DNA of 64,000 nt, taken from assembly GCA_018267095.1 (NCBI GenBank), contig JAFDZC010000006.1, positions 310,001-374,000 of the forward strand. Direction: 5' to 3'. Position numbers and translations under genes: made by a program. The stretch is from Bacteroidota bacterium (lineage in GTDB: Bacteria > Bacteroidota > Bacteroidia > Flavobacteriales > Flavobacteriaceae). Shown here piece by piece: positions 16,357 to 24,503 of the stretch (the stretch's first letter is position 1; the number at the start of each line of letters is the position of its first letter). Under the pieces are notes generated by a model that made no database searches, was not told where the DNA came from, and saw only the letters and a program-made list of their open reading frames with translations.

Positions 16357-18324
16357 ATGAAAAAAACTACTCTATTCACGTTACTTATTTTGTTTATTAC
16401 CACATTTGTCAAAGCGCAAACTGCAGTTGACGATTTGGTTTTGGTTTGCCCATTGGGGTCATCCGGAGGTCAATCATACGCATTCCCATTGAGTAATGAT
16501 CAAGTAACAGCCGGAAACATTGATTATGCATCAATTGATTTAGAATCTTCTTTGCCTGGAATACAATCTGTTACGGTTGTTAATGGAGTTACTTTTACTG
16601 CTGATTCATCTGGATTTGTTACTTGGTCTGGAAATTGGATCGGAAACATTTTACTCTATTATACATTTTCTGATGATATAGGAAACACCTCCAATGTTGG
16701 AATCATCCGTATTTATTATCAACCTGATATTTTGGTCGCGGCCGATGATTTTGGAAACTTAACACCGGGAACAGTTAGTAGTCAAAGTGTTTTGATGAAT
16801 GATATGCTTGCTGATGGTAGTCAGGCGCTTATGGCAGATGTTGCAGCATATCTTGATAATACTTATCCCGGATTCACCATGAGTACGAATGGTTATATTA
16901 CCATTGATCCAAGTGTATCTCCTGGAACATATACCTTAGGTTATTATGTTTTTGAAGAGTCTTGTTCTTTTTCTCGTTCGTCAACAGTAACCTTTAGCAT
17001 ACCAGATCTTTGTTGGCAGACATTCTCACTTGGCGGAGCACAAACACTCGCAATTAAAACCAACGGAACATTATGGGCTTGGGGAAATAATACCGAAGGG
17101 CAATTGGGTATTGGTTCAACAATCAATCAAAACACACCACGACAAGTTGGAACTGATGTTGACTGGAAATTCATTTATTCTGGAGCCAGTACTTCTTTTG
17201 CAATAAAAAATAATGGAACTTTATGGGGTTGGGGCAGAAATGACACAGGACAATTAGGTGACGGAACTACAGTGAATAAAAATATACCTACGCAAATAGG
17301 CACTGACAGCAATTGGGCAAAAGTTTCTTCAGGGCCATTGCATACACTTGCCATCAAGACAGATGGAACTTTATGGGCTTGGGGTAGCAATGTTATGGGG
17401 CAATTAGGAGATAATACTTTAGTTGATAAATTAAGCCCGATTCAAATTGGGACTGATACTAATTGGGAAAGCTGTAATGCTTCAAAAGCTCAGTTTTCAT
17501 CAGCAAGAAAAAATAATGGTAGACTATATTTTTGGGGTAACGGCGCAAGTGGACAAATGGGCAACGGTGCCAATGGTAATATTCTGGTGCCTACTTTATT
17601 AAACGGAATAAATTATACTTCAAATTACGGTTTAGGTTATGATTGTGTACTTGCTTTGAGAAATTTTAGCGGAACCATCGATTCATGGGGTTGGAATTTT
17701 CACGGAGCGCTTGGTAATGGAACCAATACAGACTCTAATGTTCCTGTGGCTTTAAATACGGATACCGATTGGAGCTTTGTCGATGCAGGATATTATTTTT
17801 CGCTCGGTAAAAAAACTAACGGAACTATTTGGACTTGGGGTTATAATATTTTTGGGACTGTACTCGGAAACGGAACCAGCTCAGATACTAATATTCCAGT
17901 TCAAATTGACACTGCTACTGATTGGGATAAAATTTATGTGGGCTATCATCATGTTATTGCTACCAAAACAGATGGTTCGTTTTGGACATGGGGATGGAAT
18001 CAGGATGGTCAATTAGGGAACGGAAGCAACACAAATGCCAATGCTCCGATTCCTTTAAGTTGCTCAACTTTATCAATAAATCAATCCGAATCATCCAATC
18101 AACTGACTGTTTTTCCCAATCCTTTTGAAGATCAAATCAGGATTGAATCAGCACAAAACATAATAAGCATTCAAATCTTTGACATCAACGGAAGAGAAAT
18201 TTTTAACTCGTTTCACAATGAGAAGTCAATTCAATTAAATTTAAAGTCGTTTTCTTCTGGAATATATTTAATCAGAATCACCAGCAATAACCGAAGCGAA
18301 ATTCATAAGCTAATCAAAAAATAA
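16357..18324 (+). CDS. RCC1-repeat (seven-bladed propeller) T9SS type A protein
   Basis: A 655-residue exported protein. After the signal peptide (MKKTTLFTLLILFITTFVKAQ), residues 22-215 form an uncharacterised beta-rich region. Residues about 220-570 contain seven RCC1/BLIP-II-like repeats, each around 'LAIKTNGTLWAWGNNTEGQLG' followed by a 'P.QVGTD..W' turn; repeat 4 is the most divergent (ARKNNGRLYFWGNGASGQMG). A T9SS type A sorting domain ends the protein (FPNPFEDQIRI...GIYLIRI...IHKLIKK). It is likely a surface binding protein. It ends 8 bp from the convergent meaB stop. Codon use is more AT-rich than in the neighbouring transporter genes. Confidence 0.88.
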   Translation: MKKTTLFTLLILFITTFVKAQTAVDDLVLVCPLGSSGGQSYAFPLSNDQVTAGNIDYASIDLESSLPGIQSVTVVNGVTFTADSSGFVTWSGNWIGNILLYYTFSDDIGNTSNVGIIRIYYQPDILVAADDFGNLTPGTVSSQSVLMNDMLADGSQALMADVAAYLDNTYPGFTMSTNGYITIDPSVSPGTYTLGYYVFEESCSFSRSSTVTFSIPDLCWQTFSLGGAQTLAIKTNGTLWAWGNNTEGQLGIGSTINQNTPRQVGTDVDWKFIYSGASTSFAIKNNGTLWGWGRNDTGQLGDGTTVNKNIPTQIGTDSNWAKVSSGPLHTLAIKTDGTLWAWGSNVMGQLGDNTLVDKLSPIQIGTDTNWESCNASKAQFSSARKNNGRLYFWGNGASGQMGNGANGNILVPTLLNGINYTSNYGLGYDCVLALRNFSGTIDSWGWNFHGALGNGTNTDSNVPVALNTDTDWSFVDAGYYFSLGKKTNGTIWTWGYNIFGTVLGNGTSSDTNIPVQIDTATDWDKIYVGYHHVIATKTDGSFWTWGWNQDGQLGNGSNTNANAPIPLSCSTLSINQSESSNQLTVFPNPFEDQIRIESAQNIISIQIFDINGREIFNSFHNEKSIQLNLKSFSSGIYLIRITSNNRSEIHKLIKK

Positions 18325-18332
18325 GAAAAGCA

Positions 18333-19418
18333 TCATTTAAAATAAGCATCCAACAAACTTTGAGCGGCTACAAACGGAGACAATTTTCCGGCTTGTACCG
18401 CTTCTTTGTTTTGGGCTAGTAGTTTTTTGATTTCTGGATTTTCAAAGAAGTGATTTTTGAGTTGCTCCTGAATGGTTTCGAGCATCCAATATTGATTTTG
18501 TTTGCTGCGATTCTCGGCAAAACTTCCGTTGTTTTGGGTATGCGCTACAAATTTTTCAATCGTTTCCCAAGTTTCTGAAATTCCGTCTCCGGTTAGGGCG
18601 CTACAAGTCTGAACGGTGGGTTGCCAACCCGAGGCTTGCGCCGGAAACAAATGCAACGCTCGGTTGAATTCGGTTTTGGCCAAACGCGCGTTTTTGACAT
18701 TATCACCATCAGCTTTGTTGATGACAATCGCATCGGCCATTTCCATAATGCCGCGTTTGATGCCCTGAAGTTCATCACCGGCTCCGGCCAATTTGAGCAG
18801 TAAGAAAAAATCTACCATGCTATGCACCGCGGTTTCGCTTTGGCCGACACCCACCGTTTCAATAATAATCGTGTCAAATCCGGCCGCTTCGCAAAGCGTA
18901 ATCGTTTCGCGGGTTTTGCGTGCCACACCGCCCAACGTATCGCCCGAAGCCGAAGGTCTGATGTAGGCATTCGGATTCTTAACCAAGGATTCCATGCGCG
19001 TTTTATCGCCCAAAATACTGCCGTGCGAAATAGAACTACTCGGATCAACCGCCAAAACCGCTACTTTTTTTCCTCGCTCGGTCAGGTAATTGCCAAAGGC
19101 TTCAATAAACGTGCTTTTGCCCACGCCTGGAACGCCGGTAATGCCTATGCGCAGCGATTTTTCGGCATAAGGCAAACAGGCGGTAATGATTTGATTGGCG
19201 AGTTCTAAATGCTTGGTTTGCGTGCTTTCAATCAGCGTAATGGAACGGCTCAGTGCCCCGATGTCACCATTTAAAATTCCTTGAATGAGTTCTTCAGCAC
19301 TGGGTTGTTTTTTCCGAAACGAACGAATGTTGCGGACAGCCTCCGGACTGATGATTTCCGGTGGTGGTATGCCGTCTTTTTCGTGCAGTGCCGAAGCTTT
19401 GTGCGGTTGTTTTTCCAA
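18333..19418 (-). CDS. meaB: Methylmalonyl-CoA mutase-associated GTPase MeaB
   Basis: A 361-residue G3E P-loop GTPase that protects and gates cofactor loading of B12-dependent methylmalonyl-CoA mutase. Walker A is GVPGVGKST (95-103); 'VLAVDPSSSISHGSILGDKTRM' (switch I region), 'IIIETVGVGQSE' (switch II) and 'VINKADGD' (NKxD) are all present. The length matches MeaB/ArgK. The mutase is not in the window, but a corrinoid adenosyltransferase (28313-28882) and an acyl-CoA carboxylase operon (56606-60082) are. On the minus strand, TACTTTTA lies shortly upstream of the start and may be its -7 box. Confidence 0.93.
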   Translation of the reverse strand: MEKQPHKASALHEKDGIPPPEIISPEAVRNIRSFRKKQPSAEELIQGILNGDIGALSRSITLIESTQTKHLELANQIITACLPYAEKSLRIGITGVPGVGKSTFIEAFGNYLTERGKKVAVLAVDPSSSISHGSILGDKTRMESLVKNPNAYIRPSASGDTLGGVARKTRETITLCEAAGFDTIIIETVGVGQSETAVHSMVDFFLLLKLAGAGDELQGIKRGIMEMADAIVINKADGDNVKNARLAKTEFNRALHLFPAQASGWQPTVQTCSALTGDGISETWETIEKFVAHTQNNGSFAENRSKQNQYWMLETIQEQLKNHFFENPEIKKLLAQNKEAVQAGKLSPFVAAQSLLDAYFK

Positions 19419-19560
19419 ACGATGCGTCTTTGAGGTAAAAGTAGCAAAAAAACTCAGTCATCTCAAGCAAGCCGAAGCTGATTTTTTAGGATAGCTTTTG
19501 CATTTGGCGCCTTGTTTTTGCAGATTTTTGATGTTCCTTTGCAAAAAAATTGCTACCTGC

Positions 19561-20472
19561 ATGGATAGTATCATTATGTTGTTCTTGTGTTTGGCGTTGG
19601 GCGTTGGTTTACAATACGTTAAATCTTTTCCTAAAAATCCGCATCTGACCCTGAATCAATTTGTCATTCACGTTTCTCTGCCCGCACTCGCGCTTTTTTA
19701 TATCCCGAAAATCAAACTCAGCACCGAATTGTTGTATCCATTAGGCATCGCTTGGATTGGATATCTGTTTTCGTTTGTCTTTTTTTACAGCATTGGCAAA
19801 AAAATGGGTTGGTCCAACAAACTCATCGGCTGTTTGACCATCACGGCGGGTTTGGGCAATACTTCGTTTGTAGGTTTTCCGGTTATTCAGGCTTTGTATG
19901 GTGAAGAAGGCCTCAAAACCGCCATCGTTGTCGATCAACCCGGCTCATTCGTGGTTATGGCTACTTTGGGTGTCATCACGGCTTCGTTGTTTTCAAAAGG
20001 CAAGGCCGAGCCCAAAGTCATCGCCCAAAAAATCTTGTTGTTTCCGCCGTTTGTAGCATTCATTACCGCTTGCACGCTCAATGCCTTGGGCTATGATTTT
20101 ATCCCAGATGTCCAATCGGTTTTTCAAAAATTGGGCAATACCGTTACGCCGATTGCGCTTTTATCGGTCGGATTGCAACTCAAAATTGACCGCGACAGTC
20201 AACATTGGCAATTTTTGCGCTTCGGATTGTTTTTCAAACTCATCTTGACGCCTTTGTTGTTTTTTGTTTTGTACAAAGTCATTCTCAAAGCCGAAGGTTT
20301 ACCGGTTGATGTTTCCATTATGGAAGCCGCGATGGCGCCGATGATTACCGGAACCATTCTTTCCTCATCCTACGGTCTCAAACCCAAACTCAGCAATATG
20401 ATGGTAGGCGTGGGCATTCCGCTTTCGCTGTTGACTTTGCCCATTTGGTATTACATCCTTAATTGGTTTTAG
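19561..20472 (+). CDS. AEC family transporter
   Basis: A 303-residue membrane protein with about ten hydrophobic segments. The pattern 'NQFVIHVSLPALALFYIPKI' and 'GLGNTSFVGFPVIQALYGEEG' is typical of the auxin efflux carrier/malonate transporter family, and the second half repeats the first with 'MEAAMAPMITGTILSSSYGL'. Substrates in this family are organic anions; here it is unknown. I chose ATG 19561 (MDSIIMLFLCLALG), which starts directly at the first membrane helix, over the in-frame upstream extension from 19498, whose residues are Cys/Phe-rich and unlike the family. The MFS gene follows after only 3 bp. Confidence 0.88.
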   Translation: MDSIIMLFLCLALGVGLQYVKSFPKNPHLTLNQFVIHVSLPALALFYIPKIKLSTELLYPLGIAWIGYLFSFVFFYSIGKKMGWSNKLIGCLTITAGLGNTSFVGFPVIQALYGEEGLKTAIVVDQPGSFVVMATLGVITASLFSKGKAEPKVIAQKILLFPPFVAFITACTLNALGYDFIPDVQSVFQKLGNTVTPIALLSVGLQLKIDRDSQHWQFLRFGLFFKLILTPLLFFVLYKVILKAEGLPVDVSIMEAAMAPMITGTILSSSYGLKPKLSNMMVGVGIPLSLLTLPIWYYILNWF

Positions 20473-20475
20473 CCG

Positions 20476-21672
20476 ATGAAATCTCGCAACACAAATACAA
20501 GTCCACTGGTTCAAAAAACGGTTTATTCGATTTTGTTTTCGATCAGTTTTGCGCATTTGCTCAACGATTTAATTCAGTCGATTATTCCATCAGTCTATCC
20601 GATTCTCAAACAAAATTATCATTTGAGTTTCTCACAAATTGGCTTGATTACGTTTGCTTTTCAGCTTACGGCTTCGCTTTTTCAGCCGTTTGTGGGCTAT
20701 TATACCGACAAACATCCCAAGCCGTTTTCACAAATCTACGGCATGTTTTTCTCGTTGCTCGGCATTGTAGTTTTATCGTTCGCCAACAGTTTTTACTGGA
20801 TATTGCTCTCGGTTTGCCTCATCGGAACCGGCTCTGCTATTTTTCACCCAGAATCGGCGCGCATCTCGAACATGGCCTCCGGCGGAAAGCGCGGTTTGGC
20901 GCAATCTATTTTTCAAGTAGGCGGCAACTTCGGAACCGCACTCGGGCCGCTTTTGGTAGCGCTCATCGTTGTTCCTAACAGTCAAAAATACATTCTTTGG
21001 TTTGTCTTGGCGGCGACGATTGCTTTAGGCATCATCAGTAAAATTGCGTTTTGGTACCGCGACCATTTGCTCATGCGCACAGCCAAAAGTGCACTGGTAT
21101 TTCAACCGCATAATTTATCTAAAAGCACGGTCAATCGAAGCATTGCAATTTTGCTGATTGTTATTTTTTCAAAGTTTTTCTACTCGGCTTGTTTGTCCAC
21201 CTATTACACTTTTTTCTTGATGGATAAATTCCACCTGAGCATCAAACAAGCGCAATTTCACATGTTTATTTATCTCATTGCCTACGCCATCGGAACCATT
21301 TTGGGCGGCCCGCTTGGCGATAAATTCGGACGCAAATACGTGATTTGGTTTTCGGTGTTTGGCGCGACACCTTTTGCCTTGCTGCTTCCGTATGTCAATC
21401 TGTTCTGGACCGATGTGCTTATGGTTGTCATCGGCATCATCATTTCCTCGGCCTTTCCGGCCATATTGGTCTATGCGCAAGAACTCATTCCTAAAAAACT
21501 CGGCATGATTTCGGGCTTATTCTACGGATTCGCCTTTGGTATGGGCGCTTTGGGCTCGGCACTCATCGGTTTGCTCGCCGACTACACTTCGGTGCAATAC
21601 GTCTATTTTGTGTGCTCGTTTTTGCCGATTATTGGCGTGATTTGTTATTTCTTACCCAATTTAAAGAAGTAG
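20476..21672 (+). CDS. MFS transporter, fosmidomycin resistance (Fsr) type
   Basis: A 398-residue, 12-segment major facilitator. 'SFAHLLNDLIQSIIPSVYPILKQNY' at the N-terminus, 'GTGSAIFHPESARISNMASGG' in the first half and 'GGPLGDKFGRKYVIWFSV' before segment 8 are the conserved blocks of the Fsr subgroup. It probably exports small anionic or hydrophobic compounds; resistance to fosmidomycin is only a family precedent. It is spaced 3 bp from the AEC gene and presumably translated from the same mRNA. It is followed by a repeat-rich non-coding region. Confidence 0.9.
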   Translation: MKSRNTNTSPLVQKTVYSILFSISFAHLLNDLIQSIIPSVYPILKQNYHLSFSQIGLITFAFQLTASLFQPFVGYYTDKHPKPFSQIYGMFFSLLGIVVLSFANSFYWILLSVCLIGTGSAIFHPESARISNMASGGKRGLAQSIFQVGGNFGTALGPLLVALIVVPNSQKYILWFVLAATIALGIISKIAFWYRDHLLMRTAKSALVFQPHNLSKSTVNRSIAILLIVIFSKFFYSACLSTYYTFFLMDKFHLSIKQAQFHMFIYLIAYAIGTILGGPLGDKFGRKYVIWFSVFGATPFALLLPYVNLFWTDVLMVVIGIIISSAFPAILVYAQELIPKKLGMISGLFYGFAFGMGALGSALIGLLADYTSVQYVYFVCSFLPIIGVICYFLPNLKK

Positions 21673-21686
21673 TTTTTTAAAGGTTT

Positions 21687-21763
21687 GGGCGTGACCACAA
21701 GGGTCGGGCTTTGCGTTACAATCTTTTGTTGCACAAAAGGATTTTCACTGCAATCCCTCACGC
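21687..21763 (+). repeat. Family B intergenic repeat, copy 1
   Basis: Starts GGGCGTGACCACAAGGGTCG, has arms ATCTTTTGTTGC and GCACAAAAGGAT (about 21721-21742), and ends CAATCCCTCACGC. The same ends, GGGCGTGCC...GGGTCRGGCT and CCCTCACGC, occur in the two other copies. Confidence 0.75.
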
Positions 21764-21810
21764 GCACAGCTATCCATGATAAGCACATATCAAAACTGAA
21801 GCATTTTGAA

Positions 21811-21859
21811 GATACCTCAAGTCCACCGGACTTGCTCCTTTTAATTTCAAATCTCACGC
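21811..21859 (+). repeat. Family C hairpin repeat, copy 1
   Basis: GATACCTCAAGTCCACCGGA... to ...CAAATCTCACGC. Stem CAAGTCC (21818-21824)/GGACTTG (21828-21834) around a 3-nt ACC loop. Confidence 0.8.
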
Positions 21860-21902
21860 AAACGTCAAAAATCTGACAATTGTCCTGAATGAAATTTTAA
21901 AA

Positions 21903-21951
21903 GATACCTGAAGTCCACCGGACTTCCTCCTCTTAATATCAAATCTCACGC
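21903..21951 (+). repeat. Family C hairpin repeat, copy 2 with compensatory pair change
   Basis: Same 49-bp layout as copy 1, but the stem is GAAGTCC (21910-21916)/GGACTTC (21920-21926): the basal C-G pair is replaced by G-C on both sides, so pairing is kept. Confidence 0.8.
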
Positions 21952-21996
21952 GGTTCCTGCTCAACTGAAACACTTTTCAACAAGATGAATTTTTAA

Positions 21997-22101
21997 GATA
22001 CCTCAAGTCCACTGGACTTGCTCCTTTTAATATGCTTCGCCAATTCGCTTTGCTCGTGCCACCCGAGGCTTTAGCCGAACTGAGCGAAGCTAAATCTCAC
22101 G
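21997..22101 (+). repeat. Family C hairpin repeat, copy 3 (long form)
   Basis: Stem CAAGTCC/GGACTTG with loop ACT (22004-22020), then about 55 extra bases absent from copies 1 and 2. These contain ACCCGAGGC and GCCGAACTGAGCGAAGCTAA, shared with the copy at 24294-24366. It ends with the common AAATCTCACGC. Confidence 0.75.
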
Positions 22102-22141
22102 CAAACTCGTTTAACCGAGAACTCATTACTATAAATTTCCA

Positions 22142-22173
22142 TTTGCGCAACAACCGCCAATATGCTACTTTTA
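22142..22173 (+). promoter_or_regulatory. Candidate promoter of the FAD oxidase gene
   Basis: TTTG (22142-22145), a 20-bp spacer and TACTTTTA (22166-22173), one mismatch from TAnnTTTG, 18 nt before the ATG at 22192. Confidence 0.5.
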
Positions 22174-22191
22174 CGCATCAATTGACTTGGC

Positions 22192-23598
22192 ATGAGCGCA
22201 CTTACTCCCGAAATTTTGCATCAATTATCAGCCGTTGTGGGCGATGCATTTGTTTTTTCTGACCTCGAAACCCGCCAAAAATTCGGACACGACCAAACCG
22301 AAGATTTAATGTTTCCACCGGCTGTGGTCATCAAGCCGGGCAATACTCAAGAAGTTGCTCAAGTGCTTAAAATTGCCAATCAATTCAAAATTCCGGTCAC
22401 GGCCATTGGTGCGCAAACCGGTTTGAGCGGCGGAGCCTTATCGGTGCATCAAGGCATTGGTTTGAGCATGGAACGCTTCAATAAAATCCTTGAAATCGAC
22501 GAGCAAAATTTACAAGTAATCGTTGAGCCGGCAGTGATTACCCAAGTCATGCGCGAGGCGGTTGCTGAAAAAGGCTTATTCTATCCGCCCGATCCGAGCA
22601 GTCAAGGCAGTTGCTGGATTGGTGGCAATGTAGCCGAGAACGCCGGTGGCGCGCGTGCGGTAAAATATGGTGTTACCAAAGATTATGTGCTCAACCTTGA
22701 AGTCGTTTTGGCCAGTGGTGAAATCATCTGGACCGGCGCGCATACGCTTAAAAATTCAACCGGTTATAACCTAACACAACTCATGGTGGGCAGCGAAGGA
22801 ACTTTGGGCATCATCACCAAAATTGTCATGAAACTTTTGCCCAAGACCAACCACAATGTGCTCATGCTCGTTCCGTTTTTTAAAGCCGAACAAGCTTGCG
22901 AAGCCGTTTCTGAAATATTCAAAGCGGGTATCGTACCCAGCGCACTCGAGTTCATGGAACGCGATGCGATTGATTGGTCACTCAAGTTTGTCGATGGCGT
23001 GAGTATTCCCATTAACGAGGCGGTTCAGGCACATTTGCTCATAGAAGTCGATGGCAATTATCCGGATATTTTGTTTCAAGAAGCCGAAAAAATCATGACT
23101 GTACTCGAGCAATTTGACATAGATGAAGTCCTTTTTGCCGATACCGAAGATCAGAAAAATGCCCTTTGGCGTATGCGTCGCTGCGTGGGTGAGGCGGTTA
23201 AATCAAACTCGGTGTATAAAGAAGAAGATACCGTGGTGCCGCGTTATGCATTGCCCCAATTACTTTCAGGCATCAAGCAGATTGGCACCAAATACGGTTT
23301 TCAATCGGTTTGTTATGGCCATGCCGGCGACGGAAACCTGCACGTCAATATCATTAAAGGCGATATGAGTGATGAGCAATGGAACACCGAGGTAACCAAA
23401 GGAATTCGCGAAATTTTTGAACTCACCGTATCGCTTAAAGGAACGCTTTCGGGTGAACACGGCATCGGTTATGTACAAAAAAACTACATGGATATTGCGT
23501 TTAATAACACGCAATTGCAACTCATGAAAGGCATCAAAGATGTTTTTGATCCGAACGGAATTCTGAATCCGGGTAAGATTTTTCCAGATAAAATGTAA
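22192..23598 (+). CDS. FAD-linked oxidase, GlcD / D-2-hydroxyacid dehydrogenase type
   Basis: A 468-residue flavoprotein of the vanillyl-alcohol oxidase fold. The FAD-binding domain (about 40-215) has 'IGAQTGLSGGALS' (pyrophosphate loop) and 'GGNVAENAGGARAVKYGVTKDYVL'. The C-terminal substrate domain contains 'CYGHAGDGNLHVNI' and ends with 'GEHGIGYVQKNYM' and 'DPNGILNPGKIFP', typical of glycolate oxidase GlcD, D-lactate dehydrogenase and D-2-hydroxyglutarate dehydrogenase. It should oxidise a 2-hydroxy acid to a 2-oxo acid; which acid cannot be told. No iron-sulfur partner (GlcF) is adjacent. The stop codon abuts the convergent gene. Confidence 0.9.
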   Translation: MSALTPEILHQLSAVVGDAFVFSDLETRQKFGHDQTEDLMFPPAVVIKPGNTQEVAQVLKIANQFKIPVTAIGAQTGLSGGALSVHQGIGLSMERFNKILEIDEQNLQVIVEPAVITQVMREAVAEKGLFYPPDPSSQGSCWIGGNVAENAGGARAVKYGVTKDYVLNLEVVLASGEIIWTGAHTLKNSTGYNLTQLMVGSEGTLGIITKIVMKLLPKTNHNVLMLVPFFKAEQACEAVSEIFKAGIVPSALEFMERDAIDWSLKFVDGVSIPINEAVQAHLLIEVDGNYPDILFQEAEKIMTVLEQFDIDEVLFADTEDQKNALWRMRRCVGEAVKSNSVYKEEDTVVPRYALPQLLSGIKQIGTKYGFQSVCYGHAGDGNLHVNIIKGDMSDEQWNTEVTKGIREIFELTVSLKGTLSGEHGIGYVQKNYMDIAFNNTQLQLMKGIKDVFDPNGILNPGKIFPDKM

Positions 23599-24180
23599 TT
23601 ATAAACCGAGTTGTTTTTGGATGTCGGCTGAGAATATTTTCTCAAAGGCTCCGCGCTGTGCCGGATCGTCCCAATTGAAAAACTTCCATTCATTTTGCGT
23701 TGATGCATCAAAAACCGCAATCAACTTGGAGTTTTTGCGCACATTAAAACTGTTGCGTTTGGGTTCAAAAGTCACGTCTTTAGTTAGGTTGTCTTTTTTG
23801 AGTTTTTCGGCTTCAGTAGCGGCATTGGCTGTGGTGAGTTTGTTCTCAAAAAAGTAGCGCTCCGGATTTTTATAACTGACGACACAAAATTGAGCTTCAC
23901 CGATTTTCTGAATGCTTCCAAAGACAAAAATAGGTTTGACCAATTGCAGTCTTTTTCTGAAAACTTCATTTTGATAATCGTGGTCAAGTTTGTCGGCAAA
24001 TAAAATCGCTCCACCTAATTGTTCTACAAGTTTGGGATAACTGAGCGCTATAATCGCATCAAAATCCATGTTGTAGTGGGCGTCATAGATTTTTTGGGAA
24101 GCCGTTTTGAGTGGGCTAGCTGTCTGTGCCCAAAAGGTGGTGCTGAGCAGCAAAAGAATAAGTAAGCGTTTGTTTTTCAT
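23599..24180 (-). CDS. Exported hypothetical protein
   Basis: A 193-residue protein with a signal peptide (MKNKRLLILLLLSTTFWAQ). I chose ATG 24180 because the signal peptide begins there; an in-frame ATG at 24198 adds six residues. The mature part begins 'KTASQKIYDAHYNMDFDAIIALSYPKLVEQLGG', helical and resembling an NTF2/SnoaL-like or DUF-type fold, and ends with 'EWKFFNWDDPAQRGAFEKIF'. There is no lipobox and no T9SS domain, so it is probably periplasmic. It is convergent with the FAD oxidase gene without a gap. Function unknown. Confidence 0.75.
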   Translation of the reverse strand: MKNKRLLILLLLSTTFWAQTASPLKTASQKIYDAHYNMDFDAIIALSYPKLVEQLGGAILFADKLDHDYQNEVFRKRLQLVKPIFVFGSIQKIGEAQFCVVSYKNPERYFFENKLTTANAATEAEKLKKDNLTKDVTFEPKRNSFNVRKNSKLIAVFDASTQNEWKFFNWDDPAQRGAFEKIFSADIQKQLGL

Positions 24181-24280
24181 AGTTTTAGTTTGGGTCAAAT
24201 GTAAAAAATCCCCGATTACTTATCGAGGATTATTAAACGTTTATTTTGTGTTTTGAAAAATGCTTCTCATGATTTGCAAA

Positions 24281-24293
24281 CCCTAGCCCTGAT
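24281..24293 (-). repeat. Family A repeat fragment, copy 4 (truncated)
   Basis: Only the terminal CCCTAGCCCTGAT of family A remains; the sequence then switches directly into a family C element. This looks like a junction created by insertion or deletion. Confidence 0.5.
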
Positions 24294-24366
24294 GATTTAG
24301 CTTCGCTCAGTTCGGCCTTGCCTCGGGTGATATTAAGAGGAGCAAGTCCAGTGGACTTGAGGTATT
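24294..24366 (-). repeat. Family C hairpin repeat, copy 4 (inverted, long form)
   Basis: On the minus strand it reads AATACCTCAAGTCCACTGGA, then CTTGCTCCTCTTAATATC and ACCCGAGGCAAGGCCGAACT, matching the long copy at 21997-22101. The stem is CAAGTCC (24343-24349)/GGACTTG (24353-24359). Together with copies A4 and A5 it fills most of the 24181-24503 gap, where I see no gene. Confidence 0.75.
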
Positions 24367-24410
24367 TTCAAAATGCCTAATTTTATACAAATGTTTCAAT
24401 TTACTATATG

Positions 24411-24492
24411 CCCTAGCCCTGATGGGAGCGGTTATCCTTTTGCGCAGCACAGCGGAGCAAAAGATATGAGCGTACAGCAGGTTCCCGGCTTC
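24411..24492 (-). repeat. Family A palindromic intergenic repeat, copy 5
   Basis: CCCTAGCCCTGATGGGAGCG, arms ATCCTTTTGC and GCAAAAGAT, then CAGCAGGTTCCCGGCTTCT. It lies 12 bp after the 3' end of secA and is nearly identical at both ends to the copy at 36541-36617. Confidence 0.85.
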
Positions 24493-24503
24493 TCAACTAC
24501 GAA

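Larger units (their letters stand above)
21673..22191. other. 519-bp non-coding region with family B and family C repeats
   Basis: Contains one family B repeat (21687-21763), three family C repeats in the same direction (21811-21859, 21903-21951, 21997-22101) and, at the right end, a promoter-like element (22142-22173) for the FAD oxidase gene. Short open frames here run through repeats and have no protein-like composition. Confidence 0.7.

Noticed and set aside
20463-20978. 171-codon open frame in the MFS gene
   Set aside because: Alternate frame of a well-supported Fsr-type transporter.
21811-22101. Possible CRISPR array
   Set aside because: Only three spaced copies of about 49 bp with unequal length, one carrying a 55-bp insertion, spacers of unequal size and no cas genes; better explained as dispersed hairpin repeats.
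22032-22262. 76-codon frame across the family C long copy
   Set aside because: Spans a repeat, the promoter and the start of the FAD oxidase gene in another frame.
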